Below are positions 24,137 through 36,206 of a DNA stretch of 64,000 bases, in pieces. Made by a program: the position numbers and the translations under genes. A model generated the notes under the pieces. The model made no database searches, was not told the origin of the DNA, and saw only the letters and a program-made list of their open reading frames with translations. Within the stretch, counting starts at the first letter, position 1; each line of letters opens with the position of its first letter. The DNA is from Thuidium tamariscinum (lineage: Eukaryota; Streptophyta; Bryopsida; Hypnales; Thuidiaceae), in the NCBI GenBank assembly GCA_947034885.2, contig OX344758.2, forward strand, positions 312,501 to 376,500, in the 5' to 3' direction.

Positions 24137-25129
24137 TGTGCATGTATGGGTTTAGTTTCTATTTACTTAGTTTTTGTTTTTGTTTTCCATATGGTTGTAA
24201 AGTGTAAATTTAATAGACTTCAAAACCCATTTAGGCATCGTAAAACATCTTTTTTTTTTAAACTTTGAACTAACAAAATGTGGAAAATAAAGTTAATTTT
24301 GACTTTCAAAATTTTTGTCGTAATTTTGAGTTTTCAATCAAAAGTTATAGACAAAATTTAAAGAGGATGCTAAAAAATGTCCAATAAAATGTTCATTTCA
24401 AACCCTCTCTAAATTTTGTCTCTTAATTTTGAATGGAAAATTTAAATTACAAAAAAAATTTAGAGTTGAAAATTAACTTCATTTCCCAACTTTTGTTGGT
24501 CAAGGTTTTTTAAAAGAAGATATTTTACTATGCCTAAATGGCCTCTAAAGTCTACTATATAAGCTTAAAATATACTAAATTCTAAATGATTAAGTTTAAA
24601 AAAAAATCCTATATACATATGTAGAATTCCAACCATGATGATTTAACTCCTAAATGCCCAAGCCTTTTGAAGTGTGCTTTACTATGGAAAAAAAACATGG
24701 GCTTATAATTCTCTCCAATGAAGCAATTTTTTCTTGTAAAATCTAACCATATAGATATTTGAAGGGCTTGCTTGTTAGTGCGTAATCTAATTTTGAGTTT
24801 GGAATTTCTATAGGAGTTGTCAGATTAAAACAAAAGAAATGTAATTATTCTATTTTTAGTATGTTGCCTCCTCGGAACCCCTAGTCAACGTGGTACTTCC
24901 ATGTTTTTTGGTGTGTTCTAATAAACATGACCATGTTTTATTTGATGTCCAAAAAAACATACATGTCTCATATGTCATCCACTTATTTTTGCTCTAACAT
25001 CCTTACATCTTTTCTAATATCTAGCAAAAATCTACTTTTCATAGGCTCAAAAACTTGTGGGACATTGATGTCAATGAAAATATAACCCATTTCTTCGTAA
25101 CACCACATGAAACACATGTTTCTTTTAGT
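24137..25129. other. AT-rich gap
   Basis: No supported feature. Confidence 0.3.
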
Positions 25130-25625
25130 GTAAAGTAGAATTAGGAGAGAAGGTTAGAATAGAATAAGATTAAGAAATTTTTAAAAATTAAATAGAATTA
25201 GGAAGACAAATCAAAGTAGTCCAAGAGAAAAATATTAAAATTGAATTAAAATTAGAGTAGTGAAATAAAATAGAAATTAGACAGAAAATTAAAGTAGAGT
25301 ACAAAATCAAACTAGAAATAGGATAGAAAATAAAAGTAGAGTAGAAAATAAAAATAAATATTGAGGAAGAGAATTGGCATAGAATAGAAAATATATATAG
25401 GGAAAGAAAATTGAGGTAAAAAGAAAATAACAAATTAGAATTGGAATAGAAAATTAAAAGAAGAAATAAAAAATAAAAAATTAGAATATGAAAAGAGTTG
25501 AGAAGTAAATGAAAAGGCAAAATAGTGAAGAAATTAGGAGGTTGAAGTAGAATCAAAATATACTTTGAAACTAAAGATGTCAAATAGAAAAGTAATTAGA
25601 GAATGATAAAATTATAGGAAAGCAC
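25130..25625 (+). repeat. Purine-rich low-complexity tract
   Basis: About 500 bp almost free of C, made of imperfect repeats like AAATTAGAGTAGAAAATAG. The hydrophobic open frame on the opposite strand is a by-product of this composition. Confidence 0.7.
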
Positions 25626-25633
25626 TTCGAAAA

Positions 25634-25803
25634 TTAACCCATTAAGGACCAAATCAATGACTAGTCAATGACTTTGGCTGAAAATGACAAGTTCTTATTA
25701 ATAATCACTTCAGCTATTGATGAAAACATATCATTTCCAGCTAGATATTCATTTCCAGCCAAATATTCATTTGTAGTCATTGACTTGGTCCTTAATGAAT
25801 TAA
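25634..25803. mobile_element. Small TTAA-flanked MITE
   Basis: TTAA on both sides, with ends CCCATTAAGGACCAA and TTGGTCCTTAATG extended by TCAATGACTA/TAGTCATTGA. About 160 bp. Termini resemble the piggyBac-like family. Confidence 0.75.
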
Positions 25804-25974
25804 GTAGTAGAAAATCAAAGGAAATTGAAAATAGGGTAGGATAAACTTGCTCAAACTTTGGAATATGATTTATATTAAAGTTTTATTGCTTGGAAGGCAC
25901 TCTTGGATTTGATGTATAGACACCTATAAACTAAAACAAATTTAGAATCCAATTGTATCTCTTCAATTTTAACA

Positions 25975-27985
25975 ATGGGAATCAAGTTCCCACAAACCTT
26001 TTCTATCTCCAAATTCCACTTTGCCAAATGGTGGCAATGTTGATGGTGAGGCCAACCTTCTTTTGTTACTTTGTATTGCTTAAGTAAGAGTTTGCAAAGG
26101 GATATTGATATGGAGCAATAGTTTTTTAAGTCACTACTACTAACAAAGCTAAAGAGAGCTCAAAGTTTACAAAGGAAGAGAATGATTGAGAAGTGGGATC
26201 TATTGTGGAAAAAAAAGAATGACATCTTCAACACCTACATAGAATCCATGCTTAATCTCAAGTTTTTTAAAACTTGAAGTTCTACATTTGTGATGGTAAT
26301 CACCACTTCATCTTGTAAATGAAGCACATTACCATGCAACATTGCAAAGAATAAGGTTTACATTGTATTGTTAATTGACTCTATTGTGTTGGATATAAAA
26401 AGGAAGAAAAATTGGTCATGCATGTTATGCATGACATAAACAAGTAAGTGAACTTATAGAGCTTAGTAGATTTGGCTTTTAGGTATTTTTTTCATTTGAA
26501 AATGTTGCATATGATATGCACAACAATAGCATAGTGTCATTTCATAAAATGCAAGTTCACAAAAGACTCTCGTGTAAAGAGAAGTCTAGTCCATACCTTA
26601 TATAGAGTTCAAAAGCATTAGATGAAATTTGAATCTTTAAAGGGTTGTTTTTTGCTAGTTCCCCTTACTGTTTTTACATCAATGAGGGAACAATTGATAG
26701 CAGTCAACCAATATAAATACAAAAAATTAAACAAATAAAATTGGGCCACTAAAATTGAAAAAAAAAGTCGATTTCTTTTTACAAAACAAAACAAAAAATC
26801 TAAAATGATCATAGCCCAACTACATCAACTTTTTGTTAATCTACAATTCTCGTAGTTCTACACTGCATAGGAACTTGCAATCTTCTCTTCACTAAAATCT
26901 CCTCCAATGTATAAACTTCTTTCTATCAAAATGTTCAATGAGATGTTGAGGCCTTTAGAGCTCAATAATATAAGGCATTGAGAACCAAAAAGACTTGGTA
27001 TTTTATGCCATTGGAGGTCTTTACATCTTTTGTTTTTTGGATGAGTAATTATTTCAATGTTTTTATCTTTTTATCTACTCTATTTTATTTTGGCTTTTAC
27101 TTTATACATTGTGTTTACATTTATTTATCATCGGACTTGTATAGCAAGAGTTTACTTTTCTATATATGTAGTAATTTGAAGATACAATGAGATCATGGCA
27201 AAGAAGGAGAAGACTCCCAAGGGACTTAAGCATGCCATAAGACATGGAGCAGAATAAAAGACAAGGAAACTCAATGTCAAGATGATGAAGTTGGTCACGA
27301 TAACCAATCCAACAAATAAGCTAAGGTTTTCAAAAGAGGTATATTTAGTGTACACACTTTGATTGTATAATAATGGTCTAGCTTGGAGTTGAAATTGTAA
27401 TTTACATTGCTTGTATTTTTTAAGCAAGTGAAAAAACATTGAAGGACAAATGAAGTCCGTTAGAAAAACTGCAAGTAGTTTTCATTTGCAATACAAGGCC
27501 TACTCACAAGATCAAGTTCTTCAAGTAGTGGAACTCCTCCATGCCATCATTTGAAGCTAGACATTTTCCACCAAGGCCTATATTTAAGACATTTTTTGGC
27601 CCTTTCTTGAATTGATGTATCTAGGATATTAGGATAAGTAATTGCTTTTGAATTTTTTTTCTCATTTTTTCAAAATCAAAATTTGTATTTATAAGAATTT
27701 TGAATTTTTCAAATTTTTGCAATGCACTATGTATTAATTTTAATGCTCATAGATGTATTTTTTTTACAAATTGAAGATGCAACTATTGAATACTCTAAGG
27801 ATGTCTTGAGGCAAGACAACAACATCATCAATATGAACTGTCCACAACAACAACAGACCTTACCAAATTATTTGAAACAATGGAGGAGAAAGATCTGGGA
27901 TCAAGGTTTATTAGTTCATCTAAGAAGAATGAATTACTTCAAAAAAAATAATGATTTTAAACGTAAGTTCTTCTTCACATAATAG
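25975..27985 (+). pseudogene. Decayed ParB-like gene, copy 1 (multi-exon, broken)
   Basis: Runs parallel to 33040-34770 block by block: 26040-26130 with 33115-33225, 26160-26450 with 33240-33530, 26910-27080 with 33720-33850, 27180-27345 with 34000-34135, 27430-27610 with 34205-34440, 27770-27985 with 34556-34770. Recognisable pieces are FYICDGNH (compare VCDGN in copy 2; DGNHR is the hallmark of ParB/sulfiredoxin-fold domains), VMHDINK, and RRKIWDQGLLVHL...NYFKK. The blocks are separated by intron-like gaps. No methyltransferase half follows within the window. The copy is old, clearly broken, and interrupted by a MITE at 26616-26909. Identification as ParB-like is inference from a short motif plus the linked methyltransferase-like region of copy 2. 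Confidence 0.55.
26616..26909. mobile_element. CAT...ATG MITE inside ParB-like copy 1
   Basis: Left end CATTAGATGAAATTTGAATC. The right part, GGAACTTGCAATCTTCTC then AAAATCTCCTCCAATG, matches the right part of the MITE at 8900-9263. Copy 2 has the uninterrupted site at about 33690. Confidence 0.6.
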
Positions 27986-28400
27986 TAGCTTCCTTTTTCT
28001 GTACAACTACTTTGGCATTTAGTATCCCATCCCCTTCCAAAACTGCCAACATGATAAGTGTGGCTAATGAAGCATCAAAATCTTCAATTATACATCTCAC
28101 TCAAGGGAATTGAAATTTGGTGCACCTAAATCTCCAAGGACAAATTTGCAGCCTTCTATAAATCCTTGAGGAGAAAGCTTCTATAAAAAATAGGACAAGA
28201 AATTATATTTTATTTTATTTGCAAATTGATGGAGCATCCATAAATCCGTCATGAGTCATGAGCTGCCTACCATAGAAAATGTAGAGGCAAACCTCGAATT
28301 TAGGACTGTAGGCATGTCTCAAGCAAGCCCACAAGTGCTATAACTTGAACCTCTTTCACTTAGAACTCATTCTCTTTTCTACTTAGACATTATGCTATAG
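27986..28400. other. Unassigned gap
   Basis: No feature supported. Confidence 0.3.
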
Positions 28401-28990
28401 ATGCTCCCAAAAGTCTTTTCCATATTCTCTCCACTCCTTATGCTTATCTATGATCACAATTCCTTCTTTGAAACTCCAATGAGTAGTAGAAAGAGGAAGA
28501 GGCATAGTTTATTTTTCTATTATCCATCTAAGTCATTGAGGAGATCTCGGATGACAAGGGGAAAGAAAGTAGTTTCAAAAACAAGTCAATCTACAGTTGG
28601 TGACCTTCGAAAAGTATTTTAGTTTGAAGGAGGACATAAATTTGGAAAGGAGATTCAAAGTCAGATTGCAGATTCAACACATGAGAGAAGTGAAAGTGCA
28701 TTCGACAGCTACATAATTCAAGGAAGAGCTGGCGCTTATAATATAAGCCAGTCTAATTTCATTTTTTCAGTTAACACAATTTCTACATAGGAAAAAGCTG
28801 AAATTAGTGTTGGACGTGAAACATTTATTCTTCCAAGATTGCTAGAGAGAATAGGTCGTTCACATCAAAATTCTTGAATCGGTATGCAAGGACAAGCAGA
28901 AATGGTGAGAACCTTGCACAACCAAAGGCAACAGGGAGGAGCAAAGAACTCTGCAACTAGGAATGACCAATACATCTCTACGGTTGCAGT
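28401..28990 (+). other. Coding-like stretch of unknown identity
   Basis: Two short frames read like protein rather than noise: a basic segment (SSRKRKRHSLFF, RRSRMTRGKKVVSKTSQST) and, at 28800-28880, a segment with GRETFILPRLLERIG. They may be old exons upstream of the ParB-methyltransferase-like copy 2, or part of something else. No start, end or family can be given. Confidence 0.25.
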
Positions 28991-29039
28991 GAGACATTTA
29001 AAAAAAAATTTGAATCTAATTACTAGAACTAAAAAAAGA

Positions 29040-29160
29040 ATTGTGTACGCCTGTGCAACTGGGTATGCCCCAATTGCCTAGGTGCACGCTATGCCACGCC
29101 TACATGAGGCGTCGCGGGCTTGTGAAGCTAGGGTGAACCCAGTTGCATGGGGCATCGACT
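29040..29160. other. Small GC-rich island with an 11-bp inverted repeat
   Basis: TGCAACTGGGT near 29056 pairs with ACCCAGTTGCA near 29136 in otherwise AT-rich DNA. Nature unknown. Confidence 0.35.
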
Positions 29161-29258
29161 GATCTCCGAGTGGTAATTCATGCTACCTTGGAATGAAGTT
29201 CCCTTGAAAAAGAAATTTAAATGATGATCTTGTTGGTTCAACAATCAATATGAAGAAT

Positions 29259-29567
29259 CACTAGAAGAAAAGTGTGTTAAAAGCCCCCAAAATGTGTTAA
29301 AAACTGTGTTGGAAGCTACACAACACATCATGTGGATTGTGTTGAGCTCCCCGTTTTCAACGTAGCATTTTGTGAACATCTATGTTGAACTGCATTTCTA
29401 TGTTAGAATGCTACAGAATTCTAACGTAGAATGCAGTCCAACGTAAATGTTCACAAAATGTTGCGTTGAAAACAAAGAACTCAACACAATCCATATGATG
29501 TGTTGTGTAGCTTCCAACGCAATTTTAAACACGTTTTGGGGGCTTTTAACACATTTTTCTTCTAGTA
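29259..29567. mobile_element. CACTA-type MITE (long hairpin)
   Basis: Nearly the whole 309 bp folds back on itself. Left end CACTAGAAGAAAAGTGTG, right end CACATTTTTCTTCTAGTA; the inner arms share AAGCTACACAACACATCAT. The CACTA terminus suggests a CACTA-superfamily derivative. Confidence 0.8.
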
Positions 29568-29640
29568 ATTAGTAAGTCGAGGTGCACCTTAGATGCTAAC
29601 TGCAACATCTACCATTTTTGTTTTTAAAAAAAATTAGACT

Positions 29641-30380
29641 GTAGGGTGAATGCAAGAAACACCTGTACTATTTGTTGTGTTTTACTACAGTACTCATGAC
29701 TTTTTCTGGAGTACTTTAAAATTAGACAATTAATTTGAAAAAAATTTGAAAAATATGAACAATGTATAGACCTCTAAGATGAAGGTTTTCACCGAAGGAA
29801 ATTGATAGAAAAATTCTCTAAGTAGGAGAATTTAAAAAGCGCCAAACCTCAAGAAAATACATACCTTCATGTTTTAATTCGGGAAAAATAGTAAAAATAA
29901 GTAAATACCAAAAATAAAAAGTGGCCATTTGCAACAACTCTATGGAGATGGTCATTCACCAAAAAACATACCAAAATAATATTTTATATGTTTCAAAATT
30001 CAAGCAGAAAGAAGCTCACTTTGTAGACTTCCACACCACATAAAAATAACTTTTTTCAAAATCCCTCATGTGGAGAGATGTAAATCTACTAGAAGACCAT
30101 CTCATCCAAATTTCATTTTAAAATCATTAAAAAAAGGTACTCCTTAGTACTAAAAACCTCCAAATTCTCATTTGTGACATTTAATCACTAGTACTATTTT
30201 AGTATTAAACTATTTTTGAAAATTATGAAAACATTATGTAAGGTGTATGATAGACATGAGTACCTTCTCTAGAAATCTTGAGTCATTTCGAGCTAAGATG
30301 CAAAAGTTATGGCAAAAAAACAGATCAGTAATTAGCTTGTGACGGAAAATAGTACAAGTGTTTCTTGCATTCACCCTGTA
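29641..30380. mobile_element. TIR element with GGGTGAATGC ends
   Basis: Ends GGGTGAATGCAAGAAACAC and GTGTTTCTTGCATTCACCC, over 30 bp of near-perfect inverted repeat reaching to ACTATTT/AAATAGT. The ~740 bp body is A-rich and non-coding. A diverged copy lies at 42670-43405. Confidence 0.75.
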
Positions 30381-30920
30381 CCTTGATCTTTGGATAACAT
30401 TGATCTTAAATTTGAATTTGATGAAGTTCAAATGATCCAAAGATCAGGTTTTTTTAATCATTTTTTGCAGCAAAAGTTTGAAACTTCAATATATTGTCCT
30501 TAAAAGAACGGGAGAATTCACTGGAATTTATTGAAATTAAAAAAATTGAAGGAAAGCATGATCAACATGCACCGTGCCTTCCAGCAAAACCAATCCACAC
30601 AATTTGTTTGCAGTATTCAACCTCGAATGCCTATCTCTGTGAAAATATTTTGAGAAATAATTTTAAGAGGGACCTGATCTTAGGATAGCTCGAGCTACCC
30701 TAAGAACAAGTTCCTTTCAAAACAATTTCAAGAAAAAAATATTTGCATGCCATTATTTTAGTATATTTATTTGTGATCCGTAGCTTTGAGTTGAGTTCAA
30801 AATTACGATCTTTTCATATGTGCTTTGGAATTTGAAAGGAATCTTCATGATGGACAATCTAATGTTTATTACTTAAAGGTTGAAATTTGTTTTAATTCTT
30901 TTTTAAATTTGCTTATGCAG

Positions 30921-30974
30921 ATACCAGTGTTAGAGCCAATCAATGATAGTGGAGATTTTGCAAGCTTGCCACAG
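30921..30974 (+). other. Exon-like 18-codon block
   Basis: TTATGCAG precedes and GTACAG follows an open phase-0 block ending NDSGDFASLPQ. It looks like a small internal exon, perhaps an upstream exon of the ParB-methyltransferase-like copy 2. Inference only. Confidence 0.3.
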
Positions 30975-31372
30975 GTACAGACAAGATCTTTTATTTAGGA
31001 ATGTATTGTCATTTTCTAAAAACTTTCCACAATTGACTAGTTTCAAATTAATGTGGTCACTTTTTAACTTTAATTTTTTTAAAGTTATGGGTGGCTTATT
31101 AGTCTTTATTGATGCTAACTAGTACAAAATGATTCATTTTGACATTTCTTACGTCTTGAAAATATCCTTTGATCCATGAACTTAGTGTTTCTTAATTCAA
31201 TTTATAAAATTCAAAATTTAATTTGAGGGCTTATGCCATTTATAATTATTCAGTGAGAAACATCAAGAATTCGTGAAAGCTTGTTTATCTCTTAAAATTT
31301 TTGAAAAAAAAGTCTCTTGGATTTGTTTTTTGCAATTTTATAATGATTAATTTGAAATTTTATTCAACAATT
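30975..31372. other. AT-rich gap
   Basis: Nothing recognised. Confidence 0.3.
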
Positions 31373-31464
31373 ACCATATTTGAGAGTAACATGAGGTGAC
31401 ACTTGGAGGGTAGTTGGATCTGACTGACCTCTAAGTGTCACTTCACGTTACTCTCAAATATGGT
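31373..31464. repeat. Hairpin repeat
   Basis: ACCATATTTGAGAGTAAC pairs with GTTACTCTCAAATATGGT, and the arms continue inward to about 35 bp each (GTGACACTT/AAGTGTCAC). Probably a miniature MITE. Confidence 0.75.
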
Positions 31465-31488
31465 ACCTATTAAATAGAGTTTTAAATC

Positions 31489-31910
31489 AATTATGTATTT
31501 ATTAAATTTATAATCCTTCTTTGTGAAGTCTAAGACAATGTCTAGGAATGAATAAACTCAAATAGGATGAAAAATATTTTGAATAAAATAATAAATATTT
31601 AGTCATTTTTGCAATAGCCCTAGATGTTTTATAATATTTTCTTGTATTTTTCTTTATATATTGAATATAGTAGAAAATTGTAGTTTTTTAATATTTGGCA
31701 ATTATGTATTTATTAAATTTATAATCCTTCTTTGTGAAGTCTAAGACAATGTCTAGGAATGAATAAACTCAAATAGGATGAAGAATATTTTGAATAAAAT
31801 AATAAATATTTAGTCATTTTTGCAATAGCCCTAGATGTTTTATAATATTTTCTTGTATTTTTCTTTATATATTGAATATAGTAGAAAATTGTAGTTTTTT
31901 AATATTTGGC
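31489..31910 (+). repeat. Recent 211-bp tandem duplication
   Basis: 31489-31699 is repeated at 31700-31910 with one difference seen (GATGAAAAATA versus GATGAAGAATA). It begins at AATTATGTATTTATT. Confidence 0.95.
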
Positions 31911-32210
31911 AATATATAAAGTTTTTTTTATTTGTCTCAATTTATCATTAGAAAGTTCTCTAGATATCATTGAAATGTCTCTATATTAATATTGAAGACC
32001 AACTTCAAAAGGGGCTTCAGGTTCTTCCTACACATCTGTTAGGGTTGTCTGAGGTGTAAGGTGTACCCAAAGTCCCTTTGAAAACTAATCCTCAAGTTTT
32101 CAATATGATGCTAAACCCTAAAGCCAAGAATTCAATTTTGTTGTGTCATCGTGAACCTTATTAACTTTAATTCAATTGAGTTGTAGACGGAGCATTGTAA
32201 GGGTAAGTAC

Positions 32211-32588
32211 ATGAAGGCTTCATCTTCAAAGAATGAAGATACAAATCCTTCAATCGATATGACTTTTTCTGCCCTTGACATTGATAGGCCTTTTAAGCCA
32301 AAAAAATGGACACAGCCAAATGTTCCTATCTCTAGCGACTCTAGTGATGGGAAAGAAGAGTTGGTAAGTTTTGCTGACATTATGGATGCAGCTAAGCATG
32401 CCGTAGATGCCTTGAAACATGATAGACTTAGTTACACACAAAGGCGTAGAAAACTAGTGTTTTTACTTGAGAACTTTGAGACAAAATCTTCTTTTGTTGA
32501 TGTGCTTTCCATATCTAATTCTAGTCCTCAATATGAGGAGATTTGTAATTGTACTTGTAGCGGTAGTTTGGGACCACTCAAAGTATGA
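32211..32588 (+). CDS. Unidentified acidic/Ser-rich exon or small gene
   Basis: 125 codons open from an ATG, with protein-like composition: a Ser/Lys start (MKASSSKNED), a PFKPKKWTQPN segment, then an Ala/Lys helix-like stretch DIMDAAKHAVDALKHDRL. A coding-like charged block follows at 32850-33024. Position and strand fit the N-terminal part of the ParB-methyltransferase-like copy 2, which starts about 450 bp further on. I do not recognise the family, and it may itself be part of a broken gene. Confidence 0.35.
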   Translation: MKASSSKNEDTNPSIDMTFSALDIDRPFKPKKWTQPNVPISSDSSDGKEELVSFADIMDAAKHAVDALKHDRLSYTQRRRKLVFLLENFETKSSFVDVLSISNSSPQYEEICNCTCSGSLGPLKV

Positions 32589-32849
32589 AGTAATCATTTT
32601 AAGCTCTGACTCAGATGAGAATGAAGATGTTGACATACTTTGAGGGAGTTTTGAATTGAAGCGCTTCTTTTTTATATTTATCGTGTTCAATTTTTTTATA
32701 AAGTCCAATTTTGAATAATTGATGCAATTAGTTGTTCGAAAAAATGACAACTTTTATTTTATCATTCGGAATTGCTTTTACATGAGACTTCATAGAGAAA
32801 AATCATTTTTTCTCATTAGTCAATCATTTCACTTTTTTGAAATTTTTGG

Positions 32850-33024
32850 TGTAGATGGAAGAGTCTCTTCTAAGAGAAACACAAGAGGAAAAAAAATCTT
32901 GAAGACTCCTAAAATCGACGACACAATGCAGCTTAGCATTGAAAAAGGAGAGGAGAGAAAATTCATCGAGGAAGATGTTGTTGATGATGAAGAGAAAGAT
33001 TTGATGGAAGACGAACTTCGGTGA
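32850..33024 (+). other. Charged coding-like block
   Basis: Encodes basic then strongly acidic sequence (SSKRNTRGKKILKTPK, then EEDVVDDEEKDLMEDELR). It is probably an exon of the same gene as its neighbours, a linker-type region. Confidence 0.3.
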
Positions 33025-34755
33025 TATAGAAGGGGTATTCGGTAAAGACAATTTCCAACTTGAGAATGAAGCCCAACGATCTTTTCCAACTCCATATTTG
33101 GCTTTGCAGGCTAGTCACAATGCCCATGGTTAGGCCTATATTCTCTTGTGATATTAAAAAGTTAGAGCAAGAATTTGTTGGAGGGTATTGAGATGGCGTA
33201 GTCATCTTCTATATATGTTTTTATGACTAATGAAAATAGAGAGAACTTATAGTTCACAAAGGTGGAGATGAATGAGTAGGAAGCATTATGGAAATAAAAG
33301 AATGATGTCTTCAACAACTAAGAAGAATCAAAAGCGGAACTCAAGCTTCTCAAGAACTTGAAGTTCTTTGTTTGTGATGGCAATCGAATTGCCTAGATGA
33401 ACCTTATTAATAGGTTATATCCATTGGTTCCAAAATGACACTATGCGGTTAATTGTATAGTACTAAATACAAAGGGAAGAATTGAAGTTGTCATGCAAGC
33501 AATGCATGATATCAACAAATAAGTTTTCAAAAGAGCTTATGTTTTTGGTCCTTAAAATACAAGGCCCTTTGTTTTGTCAATTATTTATTACTTCACTATG
33601 AAATACAATATTATCTAAGAAATTGACTCATTTGTAGATCAACGGAAGACTCCTATGTAAAGACGAATTTAGTTCATATTTTGTACCAAGTTCAGCGGTA
33701 TGGACTTCTACCTTTGGAGTGGTTCAATGAACTTCTAAGGCCATCAAAGAAGAAAAAGTGTATTGAGAAAACTGAATGAAAAAAATTATATTCTATACCT
33801 ATAGAGGTCTTCACCTCATTCATGTTTTGGGTAAGATAGCTGTTCATTGTCTATGAAACACCTTCACATTCTTAGCCATATCATGATTGTAATTCTTTTT
33901 TGTTCATTAAATTGAAAATTGATGTGCTTCTCCAACAAGAGATTTCTCAAGCTGCGGATGCTATAGTGCGAAAGTACATAGAGGCAATTCTGGTCAATGA
34001 AAGAAGGGAGGATGAACTTGTTCATGCCATGAAGGTGGGAACAAAAGAGAAAACTACAAATGTGTATATCAAAATGTTTAAATTGTTGACGGTGGCCAAT
34101 CTAGCAAATGGACCTGCCTTTATAAAAGAAGTAAGTACAAGAATATACAACATGACTGTTCATTTGCTTTTGTTTTTAAAAAGAATTTGGCTTTGTTGTT
34201 GATGTAGGTAGAGAAACATTGGAATGTAAATGAGGTTTCAAAAATAACATTGGAAAAGTTTCAAATGGTGGCAACATGCAATACGACTCCCGCCTACAAA
34301 ATTAAGATCTTGCAGTACTGGAACTCTTCTCTTCCATCTTCGGAAGCTAGGAAATTCTCGACAAAATCTGTTTCCAAGAATTACCTTGGGCCCTTTCTTG
34401 CTAAATGTGTTTGGTATACGGTGGTAAGTTTATGACTTTTTGTATTTGCTTAATAGTAATACATGATATTTATTATTAGATATTTAATTTGAGAGGTTGG
34501 AGTGATAAACTATATATCAACAATTATAGATTCTAATTATGAAATTTTTTACAGATCAAAGATTCAACCATCGAGCACTTTGATTCAGTGGTGAAGCAAA
34601 ACAACCTCAATGCAAATTACAATGTTCCATTGCAACCTAAGTACTTACTAGAGTACATTGAGGGATAGAGGCGCAAGATTTGGGATAAAAGCTTTGATAC
34701 ATATTTCAAGAGGACAAATTACTTCAAAAAAAGGGACTCATTTACGAGAAATGAT

Positions 34756-35920
34756 GCTAGAATATGAGCGAGGAGCAATGAGTGTTGAGCAACAAGTAAT
34801 GAAACTTGAATGTTCATTGCAAAAATAGTTTTAAAAATAGACATGTTACAACAATAAATAGTATTGTCAAATCCAAAAATAATAATGTCAAAAAAAAAAT
34901 TTCATTTCATTTCAAAAATTTACAAAATTTACAAAAAAATTATATAAAATAGTTGATATTATAATGAAAGATTGCATGAATGAATATCCATTCATTCATG
35001 TGTAAATGAACTTCATCCATATCATCCATCCATCATCCATTATTCATCATTCAATTTTCAAATTGTTAAAATTTTTGCAACTCATTATAAACTTCTTTGA
35101 AACCAAGGAAGTTTTGAACCATCCGTGCTCTTTAATATTGTCTCCCTAAAAGCCTCTTTGGAATCCAAAAAAGTTTTTTCAATTCAAAGAGTCTTTCTTT
35201 GGAGCCAAAGGGCTCTCCTAGTATAGGCTTTTTAAAACCTAAAAAAGGCTTCGCAGATTCGAGGAGCTTTTCCTTAGTGCCAAAAGACTTTTAATTTGGG
35301 CTTTTTAATTCATGAAAGGCTCCTTGAATCCAAGGAGCATTTTTTGGTGCCAAAAGGTCTTTCATTGTAACCACTTTGGAATTAAAAGAAGAGTACTTCA
35401 AATCAATGAGCCCTTCATTTGTACCAAAAAGATCATTAAGAGCGTCCTTGAATTGAAGAGGTCTTAAAACCATTATTGCTTTTAAGTATTGTCTCCCTAC
35501 AAGTCTCCTTGGAATTCCTAAGAGCCTCTTTGAAATCTAAGGAAGGCTCCTCAGATTCGAGGAACCATTTTTTGATACCAAAAACTTCTTGCACCAAAGG
35601 CTCTTTTAAACCCAAAGAAGAGTCTTTGGATCCAAGAAGCCTTTTGTTGATGCCAAAAAGTTCTTTCAATTAAGGCTTTTTAAAGCCCAAAGAATAATGT
35701 ACATCCATCGTTCTATATCTTTTCATCCACATTTTTCATCTACATTCATCTAGTATTATTTTCATCCATCTAAAGTAATGAATGAAATAAGGCATTTACA
35801 TCTAAAGATTTATTTTTTATAAAATTAATCTTTAAATGTTCATTTTTAAATTTAGAAAAAAAATTCTTAACACTCAAATCTTCCTACTCAACGCTCAACG
35901 TTCAATGCTCATATTTTAGC
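34756..35920. mobile_element. 1.16-kb GCTAG-ended element with internal repeats
   Basis: Ends GCTAGAATATGAGC and GCTCATATTTTAGC, with further pairing inward (TGAGTGTTGAGC against GCTCAACGTTCA). It is inserted just after a coding-like block of ParB-methyltransferase copy 2. The interior (35095-35690) is built from degenerate 75-bp units. Confidence 0.65.
35095..35690 (-). repeat. Degenerate 75-bp tandem repeat inside the element
   Basis: Read on the minus strand, consecutive 25-codon units align, for example ELFGINKRLLGSKDSSLGLK followed by EVFGIKKWFLESEEPSLDFK. A higher-order period is also visible: AGGGAGACAATA recurs about 360 bp apart. Confidence 0.7.
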
Positions 35921-36206
35921 AACCTTGATTTACAAGTCATGAAGGTTCCAACTCAGCAATGTACAAAGTTCTCTTCCAGTATGTTAGTTCAATGAAATAT
36001 TAACATATGTAGGTTTTTATAAAGTATTATATGAATTTGTGATTTAAATCAAACCTCTAAGTATTGTTGTATTCATCTATTTAGTTGTACTACGGGACTG
36101 ATGTGTGGGAGCAAAAGGAGAGCTGGAAAAACTACAACTTCAATTAGATCAATTACAGGTTGAAGAGGTGTTGATTGTTGAATGAAAACATTCATTGTTG
36201 GTTTTT

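Noticed and set aside
25188-25583. 131-codon hydrophobic frame on the minus strand
   Set aside because: Produced by a purine-rich low-complexity tract read backwards (Phe/Leu/Ile/Ser only).
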